Positions 26,668-36,145 are shown, counted from the stretch's first letter. The stretch: DNA of 50,154 nt from Planctomycetota bacterium (GCA_025459125.1 JALORE010000057.1:1-50154); one strand, 5' to 3'. Notes: generated by a model not told the origin, from the letters alone. Translations and numbers: made by a program.

Positions 26668-27573
26668 ATGCCACTACTAGTGACGGGGTCCATAGGAATC
26701 GACACGATTCGGACGCCCCACGGTTCGAGCGAGAACTGTATCGGGGGTTCGGCCATTTACTTCACCATGGCGGCCAGCTTCTTCGCGCCGGTCCGCTTCA
26801 TCGGCGTGGTGGGCGCCGATTGCCCGTTCGACATTCCGGGGATGTTCGCCGGCCGCAACGTGGATCTGCGGGGCCTGGAAGTTCGGGCCCAGAGCAAGAC
26901 CTTCCGCTGGGCCGGCACCTACAAGGAGACGATGGACGACCGCGTGACGGATGCCATCGAGCTGAACGTGCTGGCGGAGCAGCCGCCGGCCGTGCCGTCG
27001 GCGTTCGCCGACAGCCGCTTCGTCTTTCTCGCCAACACCGCTCCCCGGCTGCAGATCCAATTGCTCCGCCAGATTCAGGCGCCCGTCTTCGTGGCCGCCG
27101 ATACGATGGACTTCTGGATCACGGACCACCTGGACGACCTGACCGAGCTGTTGACGCAGATCGACTGTCTGATCATCAACGCGGACGAGGCCAAGCTGCT
27201 GGCGCGGCAATTCAACCTGGTCCGGGCCGCCGAGCAGATCCTGACGATGGGGCCTTCCCTCGTGATCGTCAAGAAAGGCGAATCCGGTGCGCTGATGTGC
27301 CAGGTGGATGGGAGCAGGTTTGTCCTGCCCGCGTATCCCGCGACCGAGGTCCGGGACCCGACCGGAGCGGGGGACAGTTTCGCCGGCGGATTCATGGGCT
27401 ATCTGGCCCAGGCCCGCCGGACGGATTTCCAGACGCTCAAGACCGCCGTCGCGTACGGCACGGTCGTCGCATCCTTCACCATCGCGGATTTCTCTCTCAG
27501 CGGCCTGACGAATGCCACGCGCGACGATATCGACATCCGTCTGGAGATGCTACGGCGGTTCACCTGCTTCTGA
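26668..27573 (+). CDS. PfkB-family carbohydrate kinase
   Basis: 301 residues of the ribokinase/PfkB fold. The N-terminal GSIGID and GGSAIYFTMAASFF segments fit the substrate side. The C-terminal signature DPTGAGDSFAGGFMGY starts at 230, with the catalytic base Asp236, and VIVKKGESGA precedes it. It phosphorylates a sugar, nucleoside or similar alcohol using ATP; substrate cannot be told from sequence. Closest in pattern to planctomycete PfkB proteins annotated as adenosine- or sugar-kinase-like. Start ATG 26668 has AGGCGGA at 8 nt. It sits 11 nt behind gltX and 85 nt before thpR. Confidence 0.92.
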   Translation: MPLLVTGSIGIDTIRTPHGSSENCIGGSAIYFTMAASFFAPVRFIGVVGADCPFDIPGMFAGRNVDLRGLEVRAQSKTFRWAGTYKETMDDRVTDAIELNVLAEQPPAVPSAFADSRFVFLANTAPRLQIQLLRQIQAPVFVAADTMDFWITDHLDDLTELLTQIDCLIINADEAKLLARQFNLVRAAEQILTMGPSLVIVKKGESGALMCQVDGSRFVLPAYPATEVRDPTGAGDSFAGGFMGYLAQARRTDFQTLKTAVAYGTVVASFTIADFSLSGLTNATRDDIDIRLEMLRRFTCF

Positions 27574-27621
27574 CCAGCATGTCCACGCAAAAAAAGTATA
27601 CACTTGGCGCCCGTCAAAGGC

Positions 27622-27651
27622 TTGACAAGTGCTTCAGGTTGTGTTTGGATA
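27622..27651 (+). promoter_or_regulatory. Candidate promoter for thpR-recA, possibly giving a leaderless message
   Basis: TTGACA (27622-27627), 18-nt spacer, TGGATA (27646-27651). The predicted start site would fall at about the thpR ATG (27659), which has no Shine-Dalgarno. The -10 is weak. Confidence 0.35.
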
Positions 27652-27658
27652 ATTGACC

Positions 27659-28231
27659 ATGCGCTGCTTTATTGCGATTGATATACCGGGGGATATTCGC
27701 GCGGAACTGGCCGACCTGCAAAAGGAGTTGGCCGGCCAGGTGGACGTGCGCAAAGGCGACGTCAAGTGGGTGGAGCCCGAGAGCATGCACCTGACGCTCA
27801 AATTCCTGGGCGAGGTCCCGGACAACCAGATTGTCGAGGTCTGCAACCTCGCGAAGGACGTGGCGAGCCGGCATTCGGAGTTCGACTTTACCGTCCGCGC
27901 CGCCGGCTCGTTCGGGGGGCGCAGCGCGCGGGTGCTGTGGGTCGGGGCCGGGCTGGACTGTCCCGAATTGCTCGAGTTGCAGCAGAACCTGGAGGATGAG
28001 CTGGCGGACGCAGGTTGGCCCAAGGAGGGCCGGCAGTTCTCGGGCCATCTGACGCTGTGCCGCATCCGCAACAGCCGGGCCGGCGAGGAACTCGGGAAGC
28101 TGATCGAGCGCTACCAAGACTACGATCTGGGGATCGTTCACGCCGGATCGATCATCGTGTTCGAGAGCCAATTGACCGGGCAAGGACCGCTGTATACCCC
28201 TTTGGGAACGTATAGACTACAAGAACGGTAA
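27659..28231 (+). CDS. thpR: RNA 2',3'-cyclic phosphodiesterase (2H/LigT family)
   Basis: 190 residues of the 2H phosphoesterase family. The two catalytic HxTx motifs are intact: HLTLKFLGE (His44, Thr46) and HLTLCRI (His130, Thr132). The enzyme opens terminal 2',3'-cyclic phosphates of RNA; the biological role is uncertain, and some members act in tRNA-related RNA repair. Length is typical. ATG 27659 is used because it gives the normal MRCFIAIDIP beginning; a TTG two codons upstream is the only alternative. No ribosome site is visible before the ATG. recA follows after 36 nt. Confidence 0.93.
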   Translation: MRCFIAIDIPGDIRAELADLQKELAGQVDVRKGDVKWVEPESMHLTLKFLGEVPDNQIVEVCNLAKDVASRHSEFDFTVRAAGSFGGRSARVLWVGAGLDCPELLELQQNLEDELADAGWPKEGRQFSGHLTLCRIRNSRAGEELGKLIERYQDYDLGIVHAGSIIVFESQLTGQGPLYTPLGTYRLQER

Positions 28232-28267
28232 TGGCAGGGCGAGATAGAAAGGTGGAGGTACCCAACC

Positions 28268-29374
28268 ATGGCAAAGACCAGAAAAACCACTACGACCGAG
28301 CCCGCCGCTGGTGACGGCAAGCACGCGGCCGGCGACGGGAAGCAGGCGGCCCTGCAGCGCGTGATCGCGCAGATCGAGAAGCAGTACGGCCAGGGCTCGA
28401 TCATGCAGATGGACGAGCAGTCCTATGCCAAGATCGAAGGCGTCAGCACCGGGGCCTTGTCGCTCGACATCGCGCTGGGCGGCGCGGGCATTCCGCGCGG
28501 CCGGATCAGCGAGCTGTACGGGCCGGAATCGTCCGGCAAGACGACGCTGGCGCTGCACGTCATCGCCAGCGCCCAGAAGGCCGGCGGCGTGGCGGCGTTC
28601 ATCGACGCCGAGCACGCCCTGGACACCACCTGGGCCAAGAAGCTGGGCGTCGACGTCAGCAGCCTGCTGGTCAGCCAGCCCGATACCGGCGAGCAGGCCC
28701 TGGATATTGCCGAGATGCTGATCTCCTCGAATTCCGTCGATGTGATCGTCGTCGACTCGGTGGCGGCGCTGACGCCCAAGGCGGAACTGGAAGGCGACAT
28801 CGGCGACACCCATGTCGGCCTGCAGGCCCGGCTCATGAGCCAGGCCATGCGCAAGCTGACCGGGATCATCAACCGGAGCAAGACGGCTCTCGTCTTCATC
28901 AACCAGATCCGCATGAAGATCGGTGTCATGTTCGGCAACCCCGAGACGACGCCGGGCGGCAAGGCGCTCAAATTCTACAGCTCCGTCCGCGTGGATCTGC
29001 GCCGGCTGAGCACGCTGACGGACAACAGCGGTGCCATTGGGTCGCGCGTCCGGGCCCGCGTGGTCAAGAACAAGATCGCCCCGCCCTTCCGGGAGACCGA
29101 GTTCGACATCATGTTCGAGAACGGTATCAGCTACGAGGGCGACCTGCTCGACCTGGCGCTGGGCGCCGGGATCGTCGAGCGCAGCGGCGCGTGGATCAAT
29201 TACGGCAAGATCCGGCTCGGCCAGGGCCGCGAGAACGCCAAGAAGTACCTGATCGACTTTCCCGAGGTTCGCAGCGAGCTGAAGGACAAAGTCCTGTCCG
29301 CCAAGGGGCTGGCGCTGCCCTCCTCGCGGAAGGAGTCGAAAGAGTCGAAGGAGACGGTAGAGGCCGAGGCCTAA
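28268..29374 (+). CDS. recA: Recombinase RecA
   Basis: 368 residues. RecA polymerises on single-stranded DNA, drives homologous recombination and triggers SOS cleavage. The Walker A motif GPESSGKTT is at 85-93, followed by [22 protein letters not shown] and [27 protein letters not shown], all canonical. It has an extra N-terminal stretch of about 20 residues with GDGK-type repeats ([16 protein letters not shown]) not needed for the core, and an acidic, Ser/Lys-rich tail. Start ATG 28268 has GGAGG 10 nt upstream. It lies 36 nt behind thpR. No LexA-type box was recognised near it. Confidence 0.98.
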   Translation: MAKTRKTTTTEPAAGDGKHAAGDGKQAALQRVIAQIEKQYGQGSIMQMDEQSYAKIEGVSTGALSLDIALGGAGIPRGRISELYGPESSGKTTLALHVIASAQKAGGVAAFIDAEHALDTTWAKKLGVDVSSLLVSQPDTGEQALDIAEMLISSNSVDVIVVDSVAALTPKAELEGDIGDTHVGLQARLMSQAMRKLTGIINRSKTALVFINQIRMKIGVMFGNPETTPGGKALKFYSSVRVDLRRLSTLTDNSGAIGSRVRARVVKNKIAPPFRETEFDIMFENGISYEGDLLDLALGAGIVERSGAWINYGKIRLGQGRENAKKYLIDFPEVRSELKDKVLSAKGLALPSSRKESKESKETVEAEA

Positions 29375-29407
29375 ACGGCCGATGTAGATTGCGGATTGAC
29401 GAAGGTG

Positions 29408-29517
29408 GGGCGGTATCGTCAAGCGCGGCTCGTTCGTAGTGAGGCCGTGAGGCGTGATCCAATATGCCCTTACGGGCACACTACCAACCAAGGCCTGCGG
29501 CCTTGACGATGCCACCC
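29408..29517. repeat. GGTGGCATCGTCAAG element, copy 1
   Basis: Left end GGGCGGTATCGTCAAG (29408-29423) and right end CTTGACGATGCCACCC (29502-29517) are inverted with two mismatches; AAGGCC-TGC-GGCCTT sits just inside the right end. The element lies between recA and alaS. A GCCCTTACGGGC hairpin (29466-29477) is inside it. Confidence 0.8.
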
Positions 29518-29556
29518 ATCGGGTCCGCCAGCCGAAATACGCAGGGGTGTTTGGGA

Positions 29557-32271
29557 ATGCTGAGCTCTAAAGAGATTCGTCGTGGGTTCATCGAGTTCTT
29601 CCAGGCCCGGGAGCATGCGTTCGTCCCGAGCTCGCCGGTCGTGCCGCAGGGGGATGAGACCCTGCTGTTCGCCAACGCCGGCATGAACCAGTTCAAGGAC
29701 ATCTTCCTGGGCCTCAAGCCCGCCGACTGGCGCCGGGCGGTCAACAGCCAGAAGTGCCTCCGCGTCAGCGGCAAGCACAACGATCTCGAAGAGGTCGGCA
29801 AGGACACTTACCACCACACGTTCTTCGAAATGCTCGGCAACTGGTCGTTCAACGACTACTTCAAGGCCGAGGCCATCGTTTGGGCGTGGGAGCTGCTCAC
29901 GAAGGTCTGGGGCATCAACCCCGACCAGCTCTGGGCCACGGTCTTCGGCGGCGACGAGAAGGACGGCCTGCCGAAGGACACCGAGGCCGCCGGGCTCTGG
30001 ACGAAGCTGACGCCCATCCCCGCCGCGCGGGTCCAGGCGTTCGGCCGGAAAGAGAACTTCTGGGAAATGGGCGAGACCGGCCCGTGCGGTCCGTGCAGCG
30101 AGATCCACATCGATCTCGGACCCGAGCGCTGCGACAAGAAAGGGGTGCCGGGTCATACCTGCCGGGTCAACGGCGACTGCGCCCGGTACATTGAGCTGTG
30201 GAACCTCGTGTTCATCCAGTTCAACCGCCAGCCGTCGGGCAATCTGGTGCCGCTGTCCGCCCGGTACATCGATACCGGCGCCGGTCTGGAGCGCGTCGTC
30301 TCGGTCCTCCAGAACAAGCGCAGCAACTACGACACCGACTTGTTCATGCCGATCATCCAGGCCACCAGCCAAATGAGCGGCCACCAGTACACGTCCCAGC
30401 TCGGCAATCCGACCGATAACGCGTTCCGCGTGATCGCCGATCACGTCCGTGCGGTCACGTTCGCGGTTGCCGACGGCGCGACCCCGTCCAATGAGGGCCG
30501 GGGGTACGTCATCCGCCGTATTCTCCGCCGGGCTTCGCGCTTCGGCCGCGAGCTCGATCTGCACGAGCCGTTCCTGTACCAGTTGGTGCCGGTCGTAGTG
30601 GACTGTCTCGGCGACGCGTTTCCTGAGATTCGCGACCGGGCCGGGCATGTGGCAACTGTGATCCAGGCGGAAGAGGCCAGCTTCGGCCGGACGCTCGATC
30701 GTGGTCTGGATCTCTTCACCGCCGCGGCCAGCCGGGCCGCCAAGGCGTCCGCCAAAACGATCAGCGGCGACGATGCCTTCCAGCTTTATGACACCTACGG
30801 CTTCCCCGTCGACCTGACGCAGCTCATGGCCCAGGAACGCGGTTTGAAGGTGGACCTCGCGCGGTTCCAGGAGCTGATGACCGAACAGAAGGAGCGGGCC
30901 CGGGCCGCCCAGAAGACCGATGCTCTCCTGGCGGGCCTGGCCGACAGCGACCTGCCGGCGACGGAAGATCAGCACAAGTACCAGATGGACCGCTGCGAGG
31001 TCGCGATCCTCGGCTGGATCGACGCCGCCGGGTTCCACAAAGAGGGCGCAGTCCCGCGCGACGCCGAGATCGGGCTGGTCTTCGATAAGACCTGTTTCTA
31101 CGCCGAAGCTGGCGGCCAGGTGGGAGACACCGGCGTCGTAGTGGCGAACGGGGCCCGCTTCGTCGTTGAAGCGACGATGAAGGTAGGCAACACCGTCATC
31201 CATCGTGGCAAGCTCGCGGAGGGTTCCTTCCGCGTTGGCCAGCGCGCCACGGCCCAGGTCAGTGTCGATCGCAACGCCACCCGGACAAACCACACCGCCA
31301 CCCACCTGCTCCAGTGGGCGCTGCAGCAGGTGCTCGGCAAGTCGGCGCAGCAGCAGGGCAGCTATGTCGGTCCCGATTACCTGCGCTTCGACTTCACCTA
31401 TCCGAAGGCCCCCACCGCGGAGGAACTCCACGAGGTCGAGCGACTGGTCCGCCAGAAGATCGGCGACGACCAGCCGGTCACGTGGACGGTCCTGCCGCGG
31501 CAGGAAGCCGAGAAGCTCGGCGCGATGGCGCTCTTCGGCGAGAAGTACGGCAGCGAGGTCCGCGTCGTGTGCCTCGGTGCCTCCGACAAGAACCATGTCA
31601 ACGACGCGTTCAGCCGGGAATTCTGCGGCGGCACGCACGTCGATCGTCTCGGCGTCATCGGCGGCTTCAAGATCCTCAAGGAGGAAAGCGTCTCGGCGGG
31701 CGTACGCCGGATCACCGGCTTGACCGGCCAGGGCCTGACCGCCTATCTCGAGAAAGGCAGTGCCGTTGCCGACCAGCTCGCCGCCCTGCTCCAGATTCCC
31801 GCGGACAAGCTCCCCGAGCGCATCGCGCAACTCATCGAGGACAACAAGCGCCTGGTCAAGCAGCTCAAGACTGCCTCCCGGTCGGGCGGACCCGATACGC
31901 TGGCCGAAGCCCGGCAGCTTCTCGACGCCGGGGAGAAGATCGGCGGCTCCGTGGCGATCATCGGGCGGCTCTCGACCACGTCGATCGAGCGGGCCCGCGA
32001 GGCCATCGACATGCTGAAAAAGAAGGCCCAGTCCGCCGCGATCGTCCTAGCCTACGAGGAAGACGGCAAAGTGATGCTCCTGGCCGGCGTGACGGACGAC
32101 CTGATCAAGAAGCTCAAGGCCGGCGACATCGTCAAGACCATCGCGCCCATCGTCGACGGCGGCGGCGGCGGCAAGCCCCAAATGGCCCAGGCCGGCGGCA
32201 AGAACCCCGCCAAAATCGGCGAGGCCCTGGCCAAAGCAGCGGAGCTGATCAAGACCGCGCTCGGCGGATAG
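29557..32271 (+). CDS. alaS: Alanine-tRNA ligase
   Basis: 904 residues. It aminoacylates tRNA-Ala and edits mischarged Ser or Gly. Class II core motifs are present at the start (FIEFFQAREH..VPSSPVVP, LLFANAGMNQFKDIFLG) and GDGATPSNEGRGYVIRRILRRA-type segments in the middle. The editing/zinc site has HTATH near 578 and CGGTH near 690, and a DHH-associated C-terminal domain ends in the Gly/Lys-rich PMAQAGGKN stretch. The start is ATG 29557: the usual LSSKEIRRGFIEFF beginning follows, and the 31 codons upstream in frame are encoded by the repeat element. Preceded by recA by 182 nt of repeats. Confidence 0.97.
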   Translation: MLSSKEIRRGFIEFFQAREHAFVPSSPVVPQGDETLLFANAGMNQFKDIFLGLKPADWRRAVNSQKCLRVSGKHNDLEEVGKDTYHHTFFEMLGNWSFNDYFKAEAIVWAWELLTKVWGINPDQLWATVFGGDEKDGLPKDTEAAGLWTKLTPIPAARVQAFGRKENFWEMGETGPCGPCSEIHIDLGPERCDKKGVPGHTCRVNGDCARYIELWNLVFIQFNRQPSGNLVPLSARYIDTGAGLERVVSVLQNKRSNYDTDLFMPIIQATSQMSGHQYTSQLGNPTDNAFRVIADHVRAVTFAVADGATPSNEGRGYVIRRILRRASRFGRELDLHEPFLYQLVPVVVDCLGDAFPEIRDRAGHVATVIQAEEASFGRTLDRGLDLFTAAASRAAKASAKTISGDDAFQLYDTYGFPVDLTQLMAQERGLKVDLARFQELMTEQKERARAAQKTDALLAGLADSDLPATEDQHKYQMDRCEVAILGWIDAAGFHKEGAVPRDAEIGLVFDKTCFYAEAGGQVGDTGVVVANGARFVVEATMKVGNTVIHRGKLAEGSFRVGQRATAQVSVDRNATRTNHTATHLLQWALQQVLGKSAQQQGSYVGPDYLRFDFTYPKAPTAEELHEVERLVRQKIGDDQPVTWTVLPRQEAEKLGAMALFGEKYGSEVRVVCLGASDKNHVNDAFSREFCGGTHVDRLGVIGGFKILKEESVSAGVRRITGLTGQGLTAYLEKGSAVADQLAALLQIPADKLPERIAQLIEDNKRLVKQLKTASRSGGPDTLAEARQLLDAGEKIGGSVAIIGRLSTTSIERAREAIDMLKKKAQSAAIVLAYEEDGKVMLLAGVTDDLIKKLKAGDIVKTIAPIVDGGGGGKPQMAQAGGKNPAKIGEALAKAAELIKTALGG

Positions 32272-32289
32272 GAGTCCGTCCTGTTATCG

Positions 32290-32379
32290 GGGTGGCAGCG
32301 TCAAGGCCTGAGGCCTTGGAGATGGGTCTTCTCTCCACCGAATCGAGCCGTCGCCAAGCTGCGCTTGACGATGCCACCC
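32290..32379. repeat. GGTGGCATCGTCAAG element, copy 2
   Basis: 90 bp directly downstream of alaS. Left GGGTGGCAGCGTCAAGGCC and right CGCTTGACGATGCCACCC ends are inverted. An internal hairpin AAGGCCTGAGGCCTT follows the left end and TCGCCAAGCTGCGC precedes the right end. Confidence 0.85.
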
Positions 32380-32568
32380 GGCGAATGCCCCGACGGCCTC
32401 AAGAAGCCCCGGACGCTGACGACTGGCTTGAGAACGCTACCGGAGACAAATTGGGCACGCAGAGCCCGAATCGCCAAAAGGATTCCGCCCGTCAGGCGTC
32501 ATCTTCTATAGAGCGTTGCGTTCCGGTGGTCTTTCGTGGTCGCGCAGGTGCGTGTTCGTGGCGGGTCT

Positions 32569-33567
32569 ATGATACGCGTCCAGTGTCCTCAGTGTGGTGC
32601 GAAACTCACCGTCCCCGAGATCCACGCCGGCAAAGCGGGCCGATGCCCGCGGTGCAAGGGCACGATCGCGCTGCCGCCGGCACCCGAGCCCGGGCTGCAA
32701 CTGGTCCGGGAGGACACGCCGGAAGAGACCCGCGCCCCGTCCAAACTCCTCGACGACGTGGCAGCCCGGCCGGCGCGGATGCCGGCCCGCAAGGAAGAAG
32801 ACTCCCCCGAGAATCGGCTGGCCCAGCGCATGCTCGATGCCCTGACCCCCGCGCCGGCCGACGAGCACACCGGGGAGCGTCGCATACCCTGGTTCATCGA
32901 CATCCTGCTGTATCCGTTCAGCGTGTCGGGCGTTATCACCCTGGTCGTGCTCATCCTGTTGCCGGCTCTTCTGGACGTGCTGCCCATGGGACTGTTCGTC
33001 GGCGGGCGTCTCTTTTACTACTGGGGCCCGGTCGCCGTGATGGGCCTCTATACCATCTGGTACCTGGCGGAATGCGTCTACGACAGCGCCAAAGGCGGTA
33101 CGCGGGCCCCGGAGATCATCGATGCGAACACTGGCTTGGACGATCTCTGGTCCCGGGGCTCGTACCTGCTGGCGGTGTACCTGCTGTTCGTTGGACCGGT
33201 CCTCTTCTACCGGATGTACCCGGGCCGAATGGATGCGGTCTTCTGGGGCCTGGTCGCCTGGGCGGTCATCTTCTTCCCGATGGGCCTGCTCGCCATGGTC
33301 ATCCACGACTCGGTCTCCGTGCTCAATCCGCTGTTTCTGCTCGGCTCGATCCTGCGCGTTTTGCCGGCCTATGCCGGCCTGTTGGGCGGCATAGGGGTTC
33401 TGGCGCTCCTATTCCTGCAGACCGGCAACGTCTTCGGTCAGGGGTTGGCTCCCCAATGGCTCGGTCTGCTCCACACCGTGCTCGGCGCCTATGCCACTCT
33501 GGTCCTGGCCCACGTCCTCGGCCGCTTCTACTGGCGTTACCGCGACCGCCTGGACTGGGGAATATAG
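32569..33567 (+). CDS. Zinc-ribbon plus multi-pass membrane protein
   Basis: 332 residues. An N-terminal zinc ribbon (Cys6, Cys9, Cys26, Cys29; CPQC...CPRC, like MJ0042-type ribbons) is followed by a Pro/Glu-rich linker and about six hydrophobic helices (roughly residues 105-320). The DUF4013-like arrangement of conserved aromatic and Gly residues suggests a membrane protein of unknown function widespread in planctomycetes. Start ATG 32569 is selected because the ribbon begins there; an upstream GTG at 32536 lies in frame. The alaS gene and a repeat element lie upstream. The 3' end is convergent with hisD, 152 nt away. Confidence 0.8.
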   Translation: MIRVQCPQCGAKLTVPEIHAGKAGRCPRCKGTIALPPAPEPGLQLVREDTPEETRAPSKLLDDVAARPARMPARKEEDSPENRLAQRMLDALTPAPADEHTGERRIPWFIDILLYPFSVSGVITLVVLILLPALLDVLPMGLFVGGRLFYYWGPVAVMGLYTIWYLAECVYDSAKGGTRAPEIIDANTGLDDLWSRGSYLLAVYLLFVGPVLFYRMYPGRMDAVFWGLVAWAVIFFPMGLLAMVIHDSVSVLNPLFLLGSILRVLPAYAGLLGGIGVLALLFLQTGNVFGQGLAPQWLGLLHTVLGAYATLVLAHVLGRFYWRYRDRLDWGI

Positions 33568-33700
33568 TGCCCATAGCAAGCGCACCCCCCTTGCTGCAGG
33601 TTCATGACAAACATGCAATAATGGACTGCGCAACTGCAGATCCTGCCTTCTGGTCGCTGCTGGCTCTGGCCGCGGCTATCTGCCCGATGGTGCTGTTGGC

Positions 33701-33778
33701 GGTGACTCCCAAACGCGCTTCATCGGGTTTGGGGTCCCCACGCTCGCCCTACGCGGAATCGCACGCTGCGAGCGTGGG
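33701..33778. repeat. CCCAAACGCG hairpin and adjoining CGCTCG palindrome at the end of hisD
   Basis: Positions 33701-33739 match the 39-nt unit at 44195-44233 (GGTGA..CCCAAACGCG, TTCATCG, GTTTGGG). Beside it, CCCACGCTCG (33737-33746) and CGAGCGTGGG (33769-33778) form a hairpin with GTAGGGCGA-type sequence in between. The stop codon of hisD (33720-33722) is inside the first unit. Confidence 0.75.
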
Positions 33779-35120
33779 CATCGAGGCCCTCGGTCTCCGC
33801 CAGGCGGACGATATCCTCGGCCGCCGCGGCCAGATCGGCCGCCGTGTACTCGATCAGGCTGATCGATTTGAGGAAGTCGTTGCTGGTCAGGGCGCTGGAA
33901 AACCGCGCCCGGCTGCCGGTCGGCAGCGTATGGCTCGGTCCCGCCCAGTAGTCGCCGACGGCCACCGGCGTATGGGGACCGATGAAGACCGCCCCGGCGT
34001 TGGTGATCTGCTCCGCGACCGCGCGACTCGCGGTCCCGCACTGGACCTCGAGGTGCTCGGTGGCGAACTCGTTCGCCCATTGGATCGCGTCCTGCATACT
34101 CCGGAGCACGACGATGCGACTGAAGCGCTGGAGGGATTGCGCCGCCTCCCCGGCGCGCGGCAGGGCGGCAAGCTGGCAGTCGAGTTCCCGAAAGATGGCG
34201 TGGGCCAGGGCGGGCGAATCCGTCAGCACGATGGCGCTGCTGTCGGTTCCGTGCTCGGCCTGGCTGAGCATGTCCGCCGCCACCCAAGCGGGGTTCGCCT
34301 GTTCGTTGGCGAGGACGAGCACCTCGCTGGGACCGGCGATCGAATCGATGCCAACGTAATCGCCCGCGACGATCTTCTTGGCGGATTGCACCCACTTGTT
34401 GCCCGGTCCGACGATCTTGTCGACCGGCGCGATGGTCTGCGTCCCGAAAGCGAGGGCCCCTACGGCCTGCACGCCGCCGAGGCGGTAGACCTCGTCCACG
34501 CCCAGCTCGTGACAGACCGCCAGGATGACGGGGTGGATGGTGCCGAGAGGCAAGTTCTCGGTGGGCAGTTGACGGTTGGCAGTTGGCGGCGGTGAACTGC
34601 CGTGGTAGCGCGGTGGAGAGACGACCGCGATCTCCCTGACTCCCGCAACCTGGGCGGGAACAACGGTCATGATCACCGTGGAAGGCAAGGGCGCCGCCGC
34701 GCCGGGCACACAGACGCCGGCCCGCCGGATGGGCACGTATCGGATGCCCGTCCTCTCATCCGTTCCCCGACCCGGCGGTCTCGTCCCCAGAAAGATCTTC
34801 GCCTGGTACGCACGGACGTTGGCAATCGCCTGCCGCAGCGAGGCCAGCAGATGCCGGTCGAGAGAGGCGTGCGCTGCCGCGAGCTCTTCAGGCGCGATAC
34901 GGAACTGCGCGGGCTCCAATGCGGCGCCGTCGAATTTCTGCGTGTATTCCGCGACCGCGGGATCGCCCCGCGCAGCCACATCGCTCAGAATGCCGGCCAC
35001 CGTTCGGCTCTCTTCGCTATCGGGACCGGCCAGCCGCGCGGCCTGGAGCATCCGGGTGCGAAGCTGCCGAAGCCGGGCGGCGAAATCGGGATCGGTAAAC
35101 GAGAGAATCAGGTCCTGCAT
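33720..35120 (-). CDS. hisD: Histidinol dehydrogenase
   Basis: 466 residues. It performs the last two oxidations of histidine synthesis (histidinol to histidine, NAD-dependent, Zn enzyme). Conserved segments are clear: GVCVPGAAAPLPSTVIMTVVPAQVAG, VDEVYRLGGVQAVGALAFGT, VDKIVGPGNKWVQSAKK, SEVLVLAN, EHGTDSSAIV, and HTLPTGSRARFSSALTSNDFLKSISLIEY near the end. It is longer than the usual 430 because of an insertion of about 20 residues (around 172-193, low-complexity GCCAACTG-type DNA) and a repeat-derived C-terminal tail of about nine codons. Start ATG 35120 lies 4 nt after the stop of the upstream gene; ATG 35144 is an alternative. Confidence 0.95.
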   Translation of the reverse strand: MQDLILSFTDPDFAARLRQLRTRMLQAARLAGPDSEESRTVAGILSDVAARGDPAVAEYTQKFDGAALEPAQFRIAPEELAAAHASLDRHLLASLRQAIANVRAYQAKIFLGTRPPGRGTDERTGIRYVPIRRAGVCVPGAAAPLPSTVIMTVVPAQVAGVREIAVVSPPRYHGSSPPPTANRQLPTENLPLGTIHPVILAVCHELGVDEVYRLGGVQAVGALAFGTQTIAPVDKIVGPGNKWVQSAKKIVAGDYVGIDSIAGPSEVLVLANEQANPAWVAADMLSQAEHGTDSSAIVLTDSPALAHAIFRELDCQLAALPRAGEAAQSLQRFSRIVVLRSMQDAIQWANEFATEHLEVQCGTASRAVAEQITNAGAVFIGPHTPVAVGDYWAGPSHTLPTGSRARFSSALTSNDFLKSISLIEYTAADLAAAAEDIVRLAETEGLDAHARSVRFRVGRAWGPQTR

Positions 35121-35124
35121 GGTC

Positions 35125-36138
35125 TCATCTTGCGAAATTGCCATAGTTGTACACAACCGCGGTCCGCTGCAGCAGCAGGTACTTACGGCCCTGGAATTCG
35201 GTGACCAGGCCCGCCACGTTGAAGCGGATCCGCTCGGGCAGCTTGGCCTGTCTTTGCACTGCCTGTTCCAGCGTGGCGCACGGCAGCAGCACGTAGCGCT
35301 CGTCGCTGAGGTTCCACCCGAGGGCGTAGGGGACGAAGAGCAAGCCGGTAGGATCGGTCCCCGAAACCCCTGGACTGTGGTACGCAAACGCCGGTCCGCT
35401 CGGATCCGGCGTCCTGCGGTCGGGGACCGGCGATCCGGAAGTGGGAGCCGGCGGCCGGCCCGTCTGGATCAGACCGACACAGTCCACGAGCACCCGGTCG
35501 TCGGGCACGGCGGCAGTCTTCTGCGCCGTGCCGGGAGTCTTTCGCATCCCACGCGGCGGACGCTGCTTCTTGAGTTGTTCGAGGACCTCCGGCGGGATGG
35601 TGAACTCGGAGTCCTCGGATCTCGGCGTCTCGACCTTCGGTTTCTGATTGGGGTCGTTGTCCGCCGTAGGCGTCGCTTCTTCCGGCGGCTCGGGCTCATC
35701 TTTGAACCGGCTCAGCGGCAGGAAGTACGTGGGCAGGAGGTAGTTCCGGCCGGCATACCGGGCGACCCGTGCGGAGAGCCGGTAGCGTGGCGCAGCGCGG
35801 TCGCTCACGTCGGCGATCAGTCGCGTGAGCGTGGACGAAGGCAGCAGCGCGAAACGCGCCCCGGCGGACACGCGGTAGGTCGGCGTTCTCACTTCCCCCG
35901 TGGTCTCGAACAACCAGGTATCGTTGGCATCGAGGTGCAGAATCCGGCCGTCCACGCGATCGAAAAACGCCGTCTCCGGCAGGAGCGGACGCACGACCGG
36001 CTGGACCGCCAGATCCGGGGCACCGGAACTCTGAGCACCCACGCCCGGGCCGGCGCCCAGTAACAGCAGCGCGACGGAGAGAGAACATGACCTCAGGACC
36101 CCGGGCGACAAAAGGGACCTGCGCGCGCTCGGCACCAT
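35125..36138 (-). CDS. Exported hypothetical protein
   Basis: 337 residues from ATG 36138, chosen because GGAGG lies about 9 nt upstream; ATG 36156 and an earlier start are less well placed. The N-terminus is a signal peptide (SLSVALLLLGAGPGVGAQS). The body shows two similar halves of YRVSAG.RFALLPSSTLTRLIADV / ERYVLLPCATLEQAVQRQ type, each ending in a VTxF or VARYxGRxYLLLxxxxxV pattern, which looks like an internal duplication. A Pro/Asp/Lys-rich middle (about 190-240) links them. I know no function. It precedes hisD by 4 nt and follows the small ORF at 36146, so the three likely share a transcript with aconitase. Confidence 0.8.
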   Translation of the reverse strand: MVPSARRSLLSPGVLRSCSLSVALLLLGAGPGVGAQSSGAPDLAVQPVVRPLLPETAFFDRVDGRILHLDANDTWLFETTGEVRTPTYRVSAGARFALLPSSTLTRLIADVSDRAAPRYRLSARVARYAGRNYLLPTYFLPLSRFKDEPEPPEEATPTADNDPNQKPKVETPRSEDSEFTIPPEVLEQLKKQRPPRGMRKTPGTAQKTAAVPDDRVLVDCVGLIQTGRPPAPTSGSPVPDRRTPDPSGPAFAYHSPGVSGTDPTGLLFVPYALGWNLSDERYVLLPCATLEQAVQRQAKLPERIRFNVAGLVTEFQGRKYLLLQRTAVVYNYGNFAR

Positions 36139-36145
36139 GACTCGT

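Noticed and set aside
29470-31830. 786-codon open frame on the minus strand
   Set aside because: Shadow of alaS, produced by high third-position GC.
31314-34595. 1093-codon frame on the plus strand across alaS, the membrane gene and hisD
   Set aside because: It overlaps three recognised genes in other frames and is Arg-rich without domain similarity.
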